Origin: a virus
Reading direction: 5' to 3' (one strand)
Virus record (IMG/VR): IMGVR_UViG_3300025000_002059
Coordinates: 23,960-87,959 of that record
DNA length: 64,000 bases
Shown: positions 14,544-22,309 of the stretch, piece after piece
Layout: every line of letters starts with the position of its first letter
How positions within the stretch are numbered: position 1 is the first letter of the stretch
Translations under genes and position numbers: made by a program
Notes under the pieces: model-generated
Told to the model about the DNA's origin: nothing
The model's database searches: none
The model's input: the letters and a program-made list of their open reading frames with translations, nothing else

Positions 14544-15017
14544 ATGAATAGACACCAGCTAGAAAAAATATACGAGGTCAATGGTCTAAAAGATTACAAG
14601 CTAAAGCACCCCACGGACCTGATAAGGACCCATGGGATTGATTATATTGCGGTCGACGGATTCGACCGACTCGACGAAGCGAACAAGCTTTTATATGCAG
14701 AGTTTATCGTTAATTTTTTTAACTGTTTGGGCATGGAGAGCCGGGCAACGCTGGTGCCCAAGGGTATCTACTACGTCGAGGACGTGGACTTTTCAGTCAA
14801 AGAAAACCCGGATGACGAATACCGCATTGCGTCAGGTGGCCGCGTGATGGCCATCGATCGCAACGGACTTAAAACAGTGCACCGCACATGGACTGACCCA
14901 GACTACGCACACCTTGACGCGACAGAGAGCAAGCCTAAACAATACCTTAGATTCGAGTATGAGAACGAAGGCCGGGAAGTATGGCAGCATATTATAGATC
15001 CCAAAACGTGGTACTAA
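14544..15017 (+). CDS. Hypothetical phage protein
   Basis: 157 residues with AAGGATTAAGGA upstream. KHPTDLIRTHGIDYIAVDGF, FNCLGMESRATLVPKGIYYV and QYLRFEYENEGREVWQHI are visible; the codon use is more GC-rich than neighbours, possibly a separate acquisition. No family recognised. It ends the toxin-antitoxin transcript. Confidence 0.6.
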   Translation: MNRHQLEKIYEVNGLKDYKLKHPTDLIRTHGIDYIAVDGFDRLDEANKLLYAEFIVNFFNCLGMESRATLVPKGIYYVEDVDFSVKENPDDEYRIASGGRVMAIDRNGLKTVHRTWTDPDYAHLDATESKPKQYLRFEYENEGREVWQHIIDPKTWY

Positions 15018-15020
15018 AAC

Positions 15021-15067
15021 AAAAAAAGCATTCCTGCGCCATTCAATCGGCTAAGGAATGCTTTTTT
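15021..15067 (+). terminator. Rho-independent terminator
   Basis: AGCATTCCT pairs with AGGAATGCT with flanking A and T runs that extend the stem, then TTTTTT. Likely bidirectional because A-runs precede it. Confidence 0.9.
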
Positions 15068-15106
15068 AATGGAAAAGACTAGGTATATTATTACCAACTA
15101 CTTGTC

Positions 15107-15320
15107 CGAAACATGTGATATAATGGCGGAAAGAAGAATAAAGCGAAAACCTCCAAGGACGGTAATCCTTGAAGGCTTTCTGGTCGAAGCATTGCCACCA
15201 GCAACGCTAAGATTTCAATATGGGAAATTGATACTTTTATTATATCATTTCATGGTACAAAGTATCAAGGTAAATATTTGGAATTTTAAGCTGTCTGGCG
15301 AATGCGTTAGATAGCTTTTT
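15107..15320 (+). promoter_or_regulatory. Structured leader or small RNA with three hairpins
   Basis: A TGTGATATAATGG -10 at about 15118 is followed by three stems. CCTCCAAGGA pairs with TCCTTGAAGG (15150-15175). TTGATACTTT pairs with AAAGTATCAA (15228-15268). AAGCTGTCT pairs with AGATAGCTT and is followed by T-rich sequence (15288-15320), a terminator-like end just before the ribosome site of the next gene. This could be an attenuator or a separate RNA; no known riboswitch is recognised. Confidence 0.5.
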
Positions 15321-15340
15321 ATATTTGGAGGAAAGATGAG

Positions 15341-15616
15341 ATGTTGATGAAAATATCCAAGGATCAAAATTTAAGCATAGAAGCAAAGGGATTATATTTA
15401 TATTTCTATTCATTTACGAAAAGTGGTCATGATGAATTTCCTTATGTAGGAGAGATACTTGAGGATTTAGGGATAAGCAAAACTAGATATTATAAGCATT
15501 TAAAATTATTGATTAATTCAGGGTATTTGAGACTAGGGCAAGATAAATTATCTGGAAAATATATAAGTAATTTTTATGAAGTTGTAATGAAGTATTCATT
15601 GGAGGGTAACAGATAA
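15341..15616 (+). CDS. Winged-helix replication/regulatory protein (HTH_36-like)
   Basis: 91 residues. ISKDQNLSIEAKGLYLYFYS followed by GISKTRYYKHLKLLINSGYLRLG is the winged helix-turn-helix seen at the N-terminus of phage and plasmid initiators and DnaD-like proteins. Here only that domain is present. GGAGG lies 10 bp upstream, and its stop overlaps the start of the next gene. Confidence 0.7.
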   Translation: MLMKISKDQNLSIEAKGLYLYFYSFTKSGHDEFPYVGEILEDLGISKTRYYKHLKLLINSGYLRLGQDKLSGKYISNFYEVVMKYSLEGNR

Positions 15617-16008
15617 TGTTTAGATTACCCAAACCGCAGAAAAATTATACAGAGGTGCCCAATGTAGTTTTTGATTTAGTAATTCCAAATATAACAAATC
15701 TTTCTGCATTGAAATGTTATCTTATTCTCATAAGAAAAACTTGGGGATGGGGTAAAATTGGTGATTGGATTTCAATGTCGCAAATAGTTAAATTAACAAA
15801 ACTTGCACGGTCTAGTGCTGTTGTAGGAATGAAATGGTTAGAAGATAATGGATACATCTGGTCAGCAAAAGCTGGAATTCCGGGAAAAGAAAAAATTATG
15901 TATTTCTTGTGTTCAGAGGAAAATGAACTCATGGAAAGATCAGTTAAAGAAGGAATAATAAAGCCGGATAAATTATTTGAGCTTATGATGAAAGAACGAA
16001 AAGAATGA
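15616..16008 (+). CDS. Phage replication protein O-like, N-terminal wHTH domain
   Basis: 130 residues. YTEVPNVVFDLVIPNITNLSALKCYLILIRKTWGWGK and MSQIVKLTKLARSSAVVGMKWLEDNGYI form the winged helix of the phage replication O / initiator family. The gene is immediately followed by two perfect DnaA boxes in direct repeats, so it may bind there as an initiator. It lacks a C-terminal helicase-loading domain. Confidence 0.75.
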   Translation: MFRLPKPQKNYTEVPNVVFDLVIPNITNLSALKCYLILIRKTWGWGKIGDWISMSQIVKLTKLARSSAVVGMKWLEDNGYIWSAKAGIPGKEKIMYFLCSEENELMERSVKEGIIKPDKLFELMMKERKE

Positions 16009-16009
16009 G

Positions 16010-16097
16010 TTATCCACAACCAGTCCGGAATTCGGATAGGTATACTTATCCACAACCAGTCCGAATTCAATACCCCCCCAGTCCGGAATTCGGACAC
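16010..16097 (+). other. Candidate replication origin with DnaA boxes
   Basis: Two perfect DnaA boxes, TTATCCACA (16010-16018 and 16046-16054), 36 bp apart. Each is followed by an ACCAGTCC-GAATTC palindromic block; a third copy of the block without a DnaA box is at 16079-16095 (GTCCGGAATTCGGAC). Direct repeats of DnaA box plus palindrome directly after an initiator-like gene are typical of a phage or plasmid origin. Confidence 0.7.
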
Positions 16098-16164
16098 ACA
16101 AAAGAAACCTATACAAGGTTTATACATCCTAATAATAATGAGAAAAAACTAAGGAGAAAAATTA

Positions 16165-16554
16165 ATGGAACCATACACAAAGGAAATGATCACATGGGCA
16201 CGGCACTTGGATGTGGTCAAGCTGAGAAAGAGAATCGGATACTTGCCCGGATACGTTGTGCTTAGGCTATACCAAAACTTAACTGAAGATGAGAAGGAAG
16301 AAGTGAGAATCAATGTAGGTTTCTCCAAGGACCGCAAGCGATTTTACATAAGAGTAATCGAGAGAGGTGTTAAACTTTCAGAAGTTGGTGACGGAAGGGG
16401 AAGGATGGCAAAAACATTCTGTCTTCAGGCGATAAGGCGTCAATTTGGAGATGAGATCATCGGAGAGTACAAACTGCTCGAAGAAGCCGGATTTGACGAT
16501 GATAAAATCCTAGCTTTTGAAAAAATAGAAGAGTCGGAATTAGACGAAATATAG
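16165..16554 (+). CDS. Hypothetical protein near the origin
   Basis: 129 residues after AAGGAGAAAAATTA. TWARHLDVVKLRKRIGYLPG, EEVRINVGFSKDRKRFYIRV and an acidic tail (EKIEESELDEI) are visible. No family recognised; the position right of the origin repeats suggests a replication role but nothing in the sequence proves it. Confidence 0.6.
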   Translation: MEPYTKEMITWARHLDVVKLRKRIGYLPGYVVLRLYQNLTEDEKEEVRINVGFSKDRKRFYIRVIERGVKLSEVGDGRGRMAKTFCLQAIRRQFGDEIIGEYKLLEEAGFDDDKILAFEKIEESELDEI

Positions 16555-16574
16555 GAGATAATGAAAATAATTTC

Positions 16575-16612
16575 CGTTGATGAAAATTCTTACACATGGT
16601 ATACTAGGACAA
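16575..16612 (+). promoter_or_regulatory. Promoter with GGACAA box
   Basis: GGTATACT (TATACT about 16598-16603) is followed one base later by GGACAA. It precedes the gene at 16641 and probably serves the partition operon. Confidence 0.6.
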
Positions 16613-16640
16613 GATACAGAATTGAAAGGAAGTTGAATTA

Positions 16641-17045
16641 ATGTCAAAATTTGAAGGCTTGGATAGTTTGTTCGAATTAATTAGTAATTCAATAACAGAT
16701 TCGCAGTATGACAAGGTGACAATCGGTAAGATTTCAGAAAATCTTAGGGTTCGATTTGCTAAGATGGGCAAGGAAAAAGAAATGATCGCAAGGGAAATGA
16801 AGACTAGAAAAGAAATACTCGAAGCGGAAATGGAGCTGAAACTATTCAAGGAATTCAGTGAACGAATAGAAGCGCACAGTGACGAAAAGGATGCTTGCTG
16901 GCTGGCGGCATCTAGGGAACTAAATATTCCAGAGGAAGGACGTTATTCTTGTAATTTCAAAGACGGAACGATTAGCGAGAAAGTGACCAAAAAAGATGTG
17001 CCAGATAATCCATTCACGAATCCAAATAAGAAGAAAAGATGGTAA
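16641..17045 (+). CDS. Hypothetical helical protein
   Basis: 134 residues. A long central helix (RVRFAKMGKEKEMIAREMKTRKEILEAEMELKLFKEF) suggests coiled coil; the C-terminus is basic (PNKKKRW). Only 3 bp separate it from the XRE gene, so it is the first gene of the partition operon. Function unknown. Confidence 0.6.
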   Translation: MSKFEGLDSLFELISNSITDSQYDKVTIGKISENLRVRFAKMGKEKEMIAREMKTRKEILEAEMELKLFKEFSERIEAHSDEKDACWLAASRELNIPEEGRYSCNFKDGTISEKVTKKDVPDNPFTNPNKKKRW

Positions 17046-17048
17046 AAC

Positions 17049-17246
17049 ATGATCAATATGATGCTTGCGAGAAGAAGGAGTAAGCTAACCCAGAAGCAAC
17101 TAGCTAAAAAAGTGGGGATAAGCAACATCCAAATAAGCCGATTCGAGACTGGAATATCGAGTCCAAAAGCGGATTTGCTACAGAAAATAGCGGTTGAGCT
17201 TGGAGTTAGTCTGGATTACCTAATGCAAGGGAGAAATGAAGAATGA
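17049..17246 (+). CDS. XRE-family (Cro/CI) regulator
   Basis: 65 residues, a single helix-turn-helix domain: RRRSKLTQKQLAKKVGISNI and QISRFETGISSPKADLLQKI, then a typical LGVSLDYLMQG end. Probably controls the downstream partition operon or the GGACAA promoter. The stop overlaps the next start. Confidence 0.85.
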   Translation: MINMMLARRRSKLTQKQLAKKVGISNIQISRFETGISSPKADLLQKIAVELGVSLDYLMQGRNEE

Positions 17247-17542
17247 TGCTAGTTAATGGAACTCCGGCTATTGCAGATATTAAGAGTCAGTGTTCAATTA
17301 TTCCCGGATTTGAATTTAACTACATCGCTTACAAGGGGAAAGTATTGTGGAGCACGGTATCGGCATCGCTTGATGATTATTTCATTTATCTTTATGACGG
17401 ACCAAATTATAAAAATGGGTGGGATCCATATACGGTAGCCTGCGTAGATGAACACGGTGATCTGTTTTACTACGGTCGCTGGACGAAATTAAAAAATGCA
17501 CTTGCATGGCTTGCGGATCCAAACATGCCAGAAAGGGACTAA
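17243..17542 (+). CDS. Hypothetical protein
   Basis: 99 residues: SIIPGFEFNYIAYKGKVLWS, DDYFIYLYDGPNYKNGWDPY, CVDEHGDLFYYGRWTKLKNALAWL. The start overlaps the XRE gene stop (ATGATG). No family recognised. Conserved-looking aromatic residues suggest a real small folded protein. Confidence 0.6.
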   Translation: MMLVNGTPAIADIKSQCSIIPGFEFNYIAYKGKVLWSTVSASLDDYFIYLYDGPNYKNGWDPYTVACVDEHGDLFYYGRWTKLKNALAWLADPNMPERD

Positions 17543-17547
17543 AGCAA

Positions 17548-18309
17548 TTGGAGACACTAGCGGTAATAAACCAAAAGGGCGGCGTAGCCAAAACTACAAC
17601 GAGCGTGAATATGGCGGCCATAATAGCCGCCATGGGATTCAAGACATTACTTATTGATGTGGATCCGCAAGCTAATCTTTCCCAATCCTTGGGCATTGTT
17701 GCCTTTGATATGGGAACACCTAATCTTTTCGAGGATCCGAAAATAACACTTAGCAAGTGCGTTAATGAAACAAGCATAACGAAATTATCCATTATTCCAT
17801 CGGACCTATCACTAGCACAAGTTGAATGGGAACTTTTGAAAACATTTAAAGGCACCAATACTTCTATTCTGCGAGACAAGATCAAGGCAAGTGAGGAAGA
17901 ATTTGATTATTGCATTATCGACTGCCCGCCAAGCTTAGGAATTTTCAGCCTTAATGCGCTCATTGCAGCGGACCGTGTGCTTATCCCGGTTGGTCTTGAT
18001 CCGTTCGGATTGATTGGAATAAAGTATCTAGTGAGCACGATCACTGATATCAGAATGAGTATAAACAAGCATCTCAAAATTCTGGGCATTGCACGGACCA
18101 TGTGGGATATGCGGCAGAGACTTGGACGAGAAATCAGCGAAAGTATGGAAAAGGATTATCCGGGAAAAGTCCTTGAGACGATTATAAAAATGAATGTAAG
18201 CGTCAAGGAAAGTGCTGTTGCCCAAATGCCACTGGTCATTTATGAGCCAAATGCTCCGGCTGCGCTGCAATACATTCAATTAACGAATGAAGTGTTACAG
18301 AGATGGTGA
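17548..18309 (+). CDS. parA: ParA-type partition ATPase
   Basis: 253 residues from a TTG preceded by AAAGGG; an upstream ATG at 17506 lies inside the previous gene. LAVINQKGGVAKTTTSVNMA is the deviant Walker A with signature lysine, LLIDVDPQANLS is Walker A', and YCIIDCPPSLGIFSLNAL is Walker B. These ATPases position DNA by forming ATP-dependent gradients on the nucleoid, driven by a centromere-binding partner. The RHH gene overlapping its 3' end is the likely partner. This indicates an extrachromosomal state at some stage. Confidence 0.92.
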   Translation: METLAVINQKGGVAKTTTSVNMAAIIAAMGFKTLLIDVDPQANLSQSLGIVAFDMGTPNLFEDPKITLSKCVNETSITKLSIIPSDLSLAQVEWELLKTFKGTNTSILRDKIKASEEEFDYCIIDCPPSLGIFSLNALIAADRVLIPVGLDPFGLIGIKYLVSTITDIRMSINKHLKILGIARTMWDMRQRLGREISESMEKDYPGKVLETIIKMNVSVKESAVAQMPLVIYEPNAPAALQYIQLTNEVLQRW

Positions 18310-18584
18310 GAAAACAGGGTAGGCCAAATATTCAAGCAATGCTGGAAGGAATCGATCTGGATAATAAGGAAGTACAGGAAGAAAAGCCAGATAAGTCAGA
18401 GGTAGAAGCGATAGCTGAACCGGACTTAAATGAAAAACTAAAGCGATGCTATGTAGTAACAGGATTTCATCTTGAAAAAATAATGCTTCTAAAGACCAAA
18501 AAATACAGAAAATATGATATGAGCGAAATTGTCTGTATGGCGATTGATTCATTTTTTGAAAAAGAAATGAACGGAGAGAAGTAA
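18303..18584 (+). CDS. Ribbon-helix-helix centromere-binding protein (ParB/ParG-like)
   Basis: 93 residues. The N-terminus (RKQGRPNIQAML and an acidic, flexible linker) is followed by a C-terminal RHH fold: KRCYVVTGFHLEKIMLLKTK then MSEIVCMAIDSFFEKEM. An unstructured N-terminus plus C-terminal RHH is the plan of ParG/omega-type partners that stimulate ParA and bind repeated centromere sites. It overlaps parA by 7 bp. The nearby 36-bp repeat arrays are a possible target, so far untested. Confidence 0.75.
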   Translation: MVRKQGRPNIQAMLEGIDLDNKEVQEEKPDKSEVEAIAEPDLNEKLKRCYVVTGFHLEKIMLLKTKKYRKYDMSEIVCMAIDSFFEKEMNGEK

Positions 18585-18590
18585 TACAAT

Positions 18591-19349
18591 ATGATTGAAG
18601 AAATAGATGACCAAATATTTACCATGACAAGTGATCTCTCGGATGAAGAACTGGTCGATTTTGCAGCTGGGATATTTAAGAGCAATTGGAAAACATCATA
18701 CGATTACCAGAAAACGGATCCTATTATATTTCAAAGCTTGCCGATCGATGGGAAAATACTTAAGCATACCGATTTTTTGTCTTCGGCTGTTTATATATCA
18801 GAACTAACACAAAAGGCATTATCCTATAGATGGAATGAGATAGGAGGTCTAGCCGGGAAAGAACTGAAGGAGTGGGATGCCAATGGCGGCCTTTGTATTT
18901 ATCTATCCATTTTGCATTTTTGTTTACTGCTGGAAAGCAAAGCCGTAAAAGAGAATGAACTATGCTTAGTCCAAGGATTTTATAGGCATCCAACACACGG
19001 AATACTCAGTATATTCTCAAATCTGGGAACTCAATGCGGAGTTCATGCCTTTATAAGCGTTCAGGGAGCGGTTGTTGATTTTTCGATACAGCAAGAAGCA
19101 TCAACGTTCGAATTTGGAGAAAAAGAATTCATTATTGGCGATATCCCAGATGAGATGGAGATGGTCGGCTGGACAGAAGGAAAGCATTTAGTCAAGCAAT
19201 ATGCGCGTGAGATAGCCCGGAGCAGCGGACTTAATTATTTTGAATGGATTGAACAGCACAAAATCAATTCATATAAACTTGCAAGCAAAGAACTTAACAA
19301 AGAGCTTGTAAGGCTTAAAAGATTATATAAAAGTTTGGAGGATGAATGA
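18591..19349 (+). CDS. Hypothetical protein with possible Cys-His-Asp arrangement
   Basis: 252 residues. The central part has GGLCIYLSILHFCLLL (Cys at the start of a helix), QGFYRHPTHG, then CGVHAFISVQGAVVDFSIQQ, an order (Cys, His, Asp) seen in papain/transglutaminase-like folds. The match is only a pattern, so enzymatic activity is not claimed. The C-terminus is helical (KINSYKLASKELNKELVRLK). It is co-transcribed with partition genes. Confidence 0.55.
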   Translation: MIEEIDDQIFTMTSDLSDEELVDFAAGIFKSNWKTSYDYQKTDPIIFQSLPIDGKILKHTDFLSSAVYISELTQKALSYRWNEIGGLAGKELKEWDANGGLCIYLSILHFCLLLESKAVKENELCLVQGFYRHPTHGILSIFSNLGTQCGVHAFISVQGAVVDFSIQQEASTFEFGEKEFIIGDIPDEMEMVGWTEGKHLVKQYAREIARSSGLNYFEWIEQHKINSYKLASKELNKELVRLKRLYKSLEDE

Positions 19350-19352
19350 GCG

Positions 19353-20408
19353 ATGGCTAGGAAAAAGAATGAAGAAGAAGTCACCCTAACCAATCAGGAA
19401 ATGATTCAAAAAGAAGAGCGCCATAGAAAAGATTTAGAAAATAAACTAAAGGCATCGGAAGCATCAGCGGAAGATCAGAAACAATTTACTCCCTTGGTCA
19501 AACTTACTAAGGATTTAAGAAGCGCAAGCCGGACATTGAATCCACAAGAAGCCCGGTATCTAGTGGACAGGTACTACCAAATCCAACAATACCGGACCAG
19601 CGCCAAGAATCAGATTAGAGCATCGGAAAGCGAAGAACCAAATGAAGTTATTGTCTGGTTTGCAGAGAACTTTGAGGAACTGGAGAAGAACATAAAAAAG
19701 GCGCTGGATGCTTATACGAGTAGTCATCCGGTCGGAGCTTGGGCCAAATCGGTGATCGGCGTAGGTCCGACATTCGCAGCCGGGCTTCTAGCGCACATTG
19801 ATGCGAAGAAAGCACCAACAGCCGGAGCCGTGTGGAGTTACGCAGGATATAATCCAAGTGTTGAATGGTTAAAAGGTCAGAAGCGTCCATGGAATGCTGA
19901 TTTAAAAAAACTATGTTATCTCATAGGTGAATCATTTGTAAAGGTTTCCAATAATCCTAAAGATATCTATGGTAAATTATATCGCCAAAGAAAAGATCAG
20001 GAGATAGCGAAGAATATAGCGGGAGAATTTGCGGAACAAGCAATATCAAAGCTGGAGAAATTCAAGATAGGTAAAGATACTGATGCTTACATATGGTATG
20101 CAGGATGTCTGACTGAAGATAAAGCCAGAGCAATTCTTCTGGGTGAAAAATCCGGATCAGCCAAAAGTCTAGCGGGAGAAAAGGATTCTGGGATTCGTAT
20201 GCTTCCACCAGCACATATCAACGAGCGGTCCAAGCGATATGCTGTTAAAATATTCCTAGCCCATTTTCATGAGGTCTTATTTGAATATGAATTTGGGACC
20301 AAGCCACCAAATCCATATGCTATCTCAATCCTGGGACATGCACATAAGCTGGAAGTTCCAAACTATGAAGTATTTAAAAAAGCGATGGAAGAAGATCCGT
20401 CACTATAG
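19353..20408 (+). CDS. Protein with IS110-type Transposase_20 (HhH) domain, no DEDD nuclease
   Basis: 351 residues. Residues ~130-195 match the C-terminal Transposase_20 domain of IS110/IS116 transposases: VIGVGPTFAAGLLAHID, GAVWSYAGYNPSVEWLKG and DLKKLCYLIGESFVKV. The N-terminus is charged helix (KEERHRKDLENKLKASEASA) instead of the RuvC-like DEDD domain, and the serine expected in a catalytic Tnp domain is not evident. The C-terminus has KRYAVKIFLAHFHEVLFEYE and PYAISILGHAHKLEVPNY, a pattern seen in phage homologues. It is probably a DNA- or RNA-binding protein. Array 1 begins about 30 bp after its stop. Confidence 0.75.
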   Translation: MARKKNEEEVTLTNQEMIQKEERHRKDLENKLKASEASAEDQKQFTPLVKLTKDLRSASRTLNPQEARYLVDRYYQIQQYRTSAKNQIRASESEEPNEVIVWFAENFEELEKNIKKALDAYTSSHPVGAWAKSVIGVGPTFAAGLLAHIDAKKAPTAGAVWSYAGYNPSVEWLKGQKRPWNADLKKLCYLIGESFVKVSNNPKDIYGKLYRQRKDQEIAKNIAGEFAEQAISKLEKFKIGKDTDAYIWYAGCLTEDKARAILLGEKSGSAKSLAGEKDSGIRMLPPAHINERSKRYAVKIFLAHFHEVLFEYEFGTKPPNPYAISILGHAHKLEVPNYEVFKKAMEEDPSL

Positions 20409-20439
20409 CCAAGTTACTTTGATTTTAAACAAAGCCATT

Positions 20440-21148
20440 GAGCGAACCATCAGACAAGAGAGTATCAACAATAGAAGAGTGAGCCAACAAGCGTGAGCTA
20501 ATTGCATCCCATAAAAGCGAGCCACTAACCATGAATTATGCAACGAAAGAAAGCGAGCCATAGCAACAGATTACCCCATCTCGACGAGAGCGAGCCAATG
20601 GTCTATGAAAGCAGAATTGACCATCAAACAAGAGTGAACCGTGTGCAAAGATTGTATCAATTAGGAGAAGTGAGTCATTAGATTAGAATAGCACCATATC
20701 CGCAAAGCGAGCCGTTAGATCAGAAATTTATTTTATTCATTCCCATTGAGTGAGCCAAGAGCCAAGGTATACGAAAGCACCAACAACAACGAGCGAGTCA
20801 TCCGATATGAAATTAGATACAAATGCGTTGAGCGATCCAAAATGAATTGTAGCGAAACAAAGCGAACCATGGGTATGGAGAAATACCATTTATCTCCGAG
20901 TGAACCAAAAAATTAGAATAAATCGCCAAAGTAGAGTGAGCCATATGAAATAGATTAAATCACACTCTAAGAGCGAGCCAAGCTAACTTAATATAAAATG
21001 AACGAACCAGAATGCTTGATTGGGACAAAAATAACGAGTGAGCCACTAAAGGGAATTATAATATTTAATCAAAAAATGCAATGAGCGAAACAAAATATTT
21101 TGATCGAACCATTATAAAGGAGATATTCCGGGGATAACGAGTGAGTCA
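20440..21148 (+). repeat. Array 1a: 36-bp repeats with 10-bp RARYGARYCA motif
   Basis: Motif ends fall at 20449, 20486, 20524, 20560, 20597, 20641, 20677 and 20714, so spacing is 36-38 with one 44. Halfway (18 bp) lies a weaker motif, such as GAGAGTATCA ending 20467, GATTGTATCA ending 20659 and ATAGCACCA ending 20695. The intervening 8-bp segments are not conserved. All units point right. Stops occur in all frames over the stretch. About 20 units by length. Confidence 0.9.
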
Positions 21149-21151
21149 TGC

Positions 21152-21444
21152 AGGAAAGCGTGATGGGATGTTGGCTTAGAAGCAGCCATGGCTGGAAGGC
21201 TGATTGCTTTATGCAATCCATCTAAGGAGTGGGGCGATGGCTATTTGTGACTTGATTGTTTTTCCACATTATTAGCAATCTGAACCCGATGAGGGAAAAT
21301 GAATGTGGTAGTGTTACGATGATACCGATGCATTTGTAGTGACAAGGTAACATAAAAGCTGCAAATGAAGGAAAGCGTATAGCTTGGGAGTTGCTTTAGA
21401 GTTACACTTGGTTATCCCTTTTGGCGTAATAGCACACCATCACA
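21152..21444 (+). ncRNA. Structured RNA module resembling the 23S rRNA GTPase-associated centre
   Basis: From 21166, 24 bases are identical to bacterial 23S rRNA helix 43; they start GGATGTTGGCTTAGAAGCAG and end CCAT. TGGCT (21172-21176) pairs with AGCCA (21184-21188) around the TAGAAGC loop that holds A1067 in E. coli. GCGTAATAGC at 21424-21433 equals the helix 44 loop (A1095). GTGATGG (21160-21166) pairs with CCATCAC (21437-21443) to close the element. The ~230-nt insert has CCACATT/AATGTGG, GATTGC/GCAATC and CATTTGTAG/CTGCAAATG stems, and TGTTAC/GTAACA crosses the last as a pseudoknot. A second, imperfect helix 44 copy (GAAAGCGTATAGCT) is at 21371-21384. No protein is encoded. Confidence 0.7.
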
Positions 21445-22304
21445 TGAGTCATGCGGAATGATTGAACGAAATAGTGAGTGAACCATCAATAATGACCGGA
21501 ACATTGTGTCAGAGTGAGCCACGATATAAGAATAGCAACATTAATAGTTGGAGCGAACCAATCAAGCCGAAAATTAACATTCCCTATGAGTGAGTCAGGT
21601 ATATTTATGAAAAATATGAACGAGTCGAAGGAAGTAAGGGTACCAATCTCATAGAGCGAGCCATAAGGAATAATGGCAACATCACAGGAAAGCGAACCAC
21701 TAATAGCGAGTTACATCATTATACGAGAGTGAACCGTCAGAAGCGAAACTAAGTATCATATATTCAGAGTGAATCGGGATATTGGAGAGCACCACACATA
21801 CTGAGTGAATCAGGACTATGGAAAGCAGCAGATAAGCCGAGTGAGCCGAATAATGGGATAGCACCACGCTGGTTAAGCGAGCCATTGAAGGAAATAGGAT
21901 CAGAAATGCAGAGCGAGCCGCAGGATGTAAAAGCACAATAAAAAGAGAGCGAGCCAGACCAACCGAAAGCAGTATTGAGCGAGAGCGAGCCAGAGGAAAA
22001 AGATTAATTCATTGCAGGACAACGAGCCATAACTACAGATTAACGACAAGATTATAAGAGCGAACCAAAATCACGCTTAAATAAAATTGAAACATTAGCG
22101 AGTGAGTCATAGGACTTGATTGAATCACCCCATCGGAGCGATCCATATTAAGCGAGAATAACCAGCGTAGGTTGAGTGAGCCAAATGGAAGCGAGAGTAC
22201 CAATTGCATAGAGTGAGCCAGAACTGGTGATTAAAATCATTAATGCGAGAGCGAACCATGGCAAGAGAGGACCACAAATATAGAGTGATTCAAAAGCGAG
22301 GAAT
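21445..22304 (+). repeat. Array 1b: continuation of 36-bp repeats
   Basis: Same motif and orientation as array 1a, about 24 units by length (for example GAGTGAGCCA near 21515 and AAGCGAACCA near 21690). Half-unit motifs such as GATAGCACCA and GAGAGCACCA remain visible at 18 bp. It runs into the ribosome site of the embedded gene at 22310. Confidence 0.9.
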
Positions 22305-22309
22305 TATCG

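Noticed and set aside
15069-15314. An 81-residue protein
   Set aside because: It covers a promoter and three hairpins, has no ribosome site and an unprotein-like composition.
16005-16265. An 86-residue protein across the DnaA boxes
   Set aside because: It is a translation of origin repeats and overlaps the better-supported gene at 16165.
19353-20408. A complete, active IS110 insertion sequence
   Set aside because: There is no N-terminal DEDD nuclease, no evident catalytic serine and no element boundaries; only the C-terminal domain type is shared.
21121-21140. TCCGGGGATAAC before the rRNA-like module equals a stretch of the 23S peptidyl-transferase region
   Set aside because: A 12-base match alone is weak, and it is not followed by further rRNA-like sequence; it may be coincidence. 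GGGATAAC can pair with GTTATCCC inside the module, which could explain it better.
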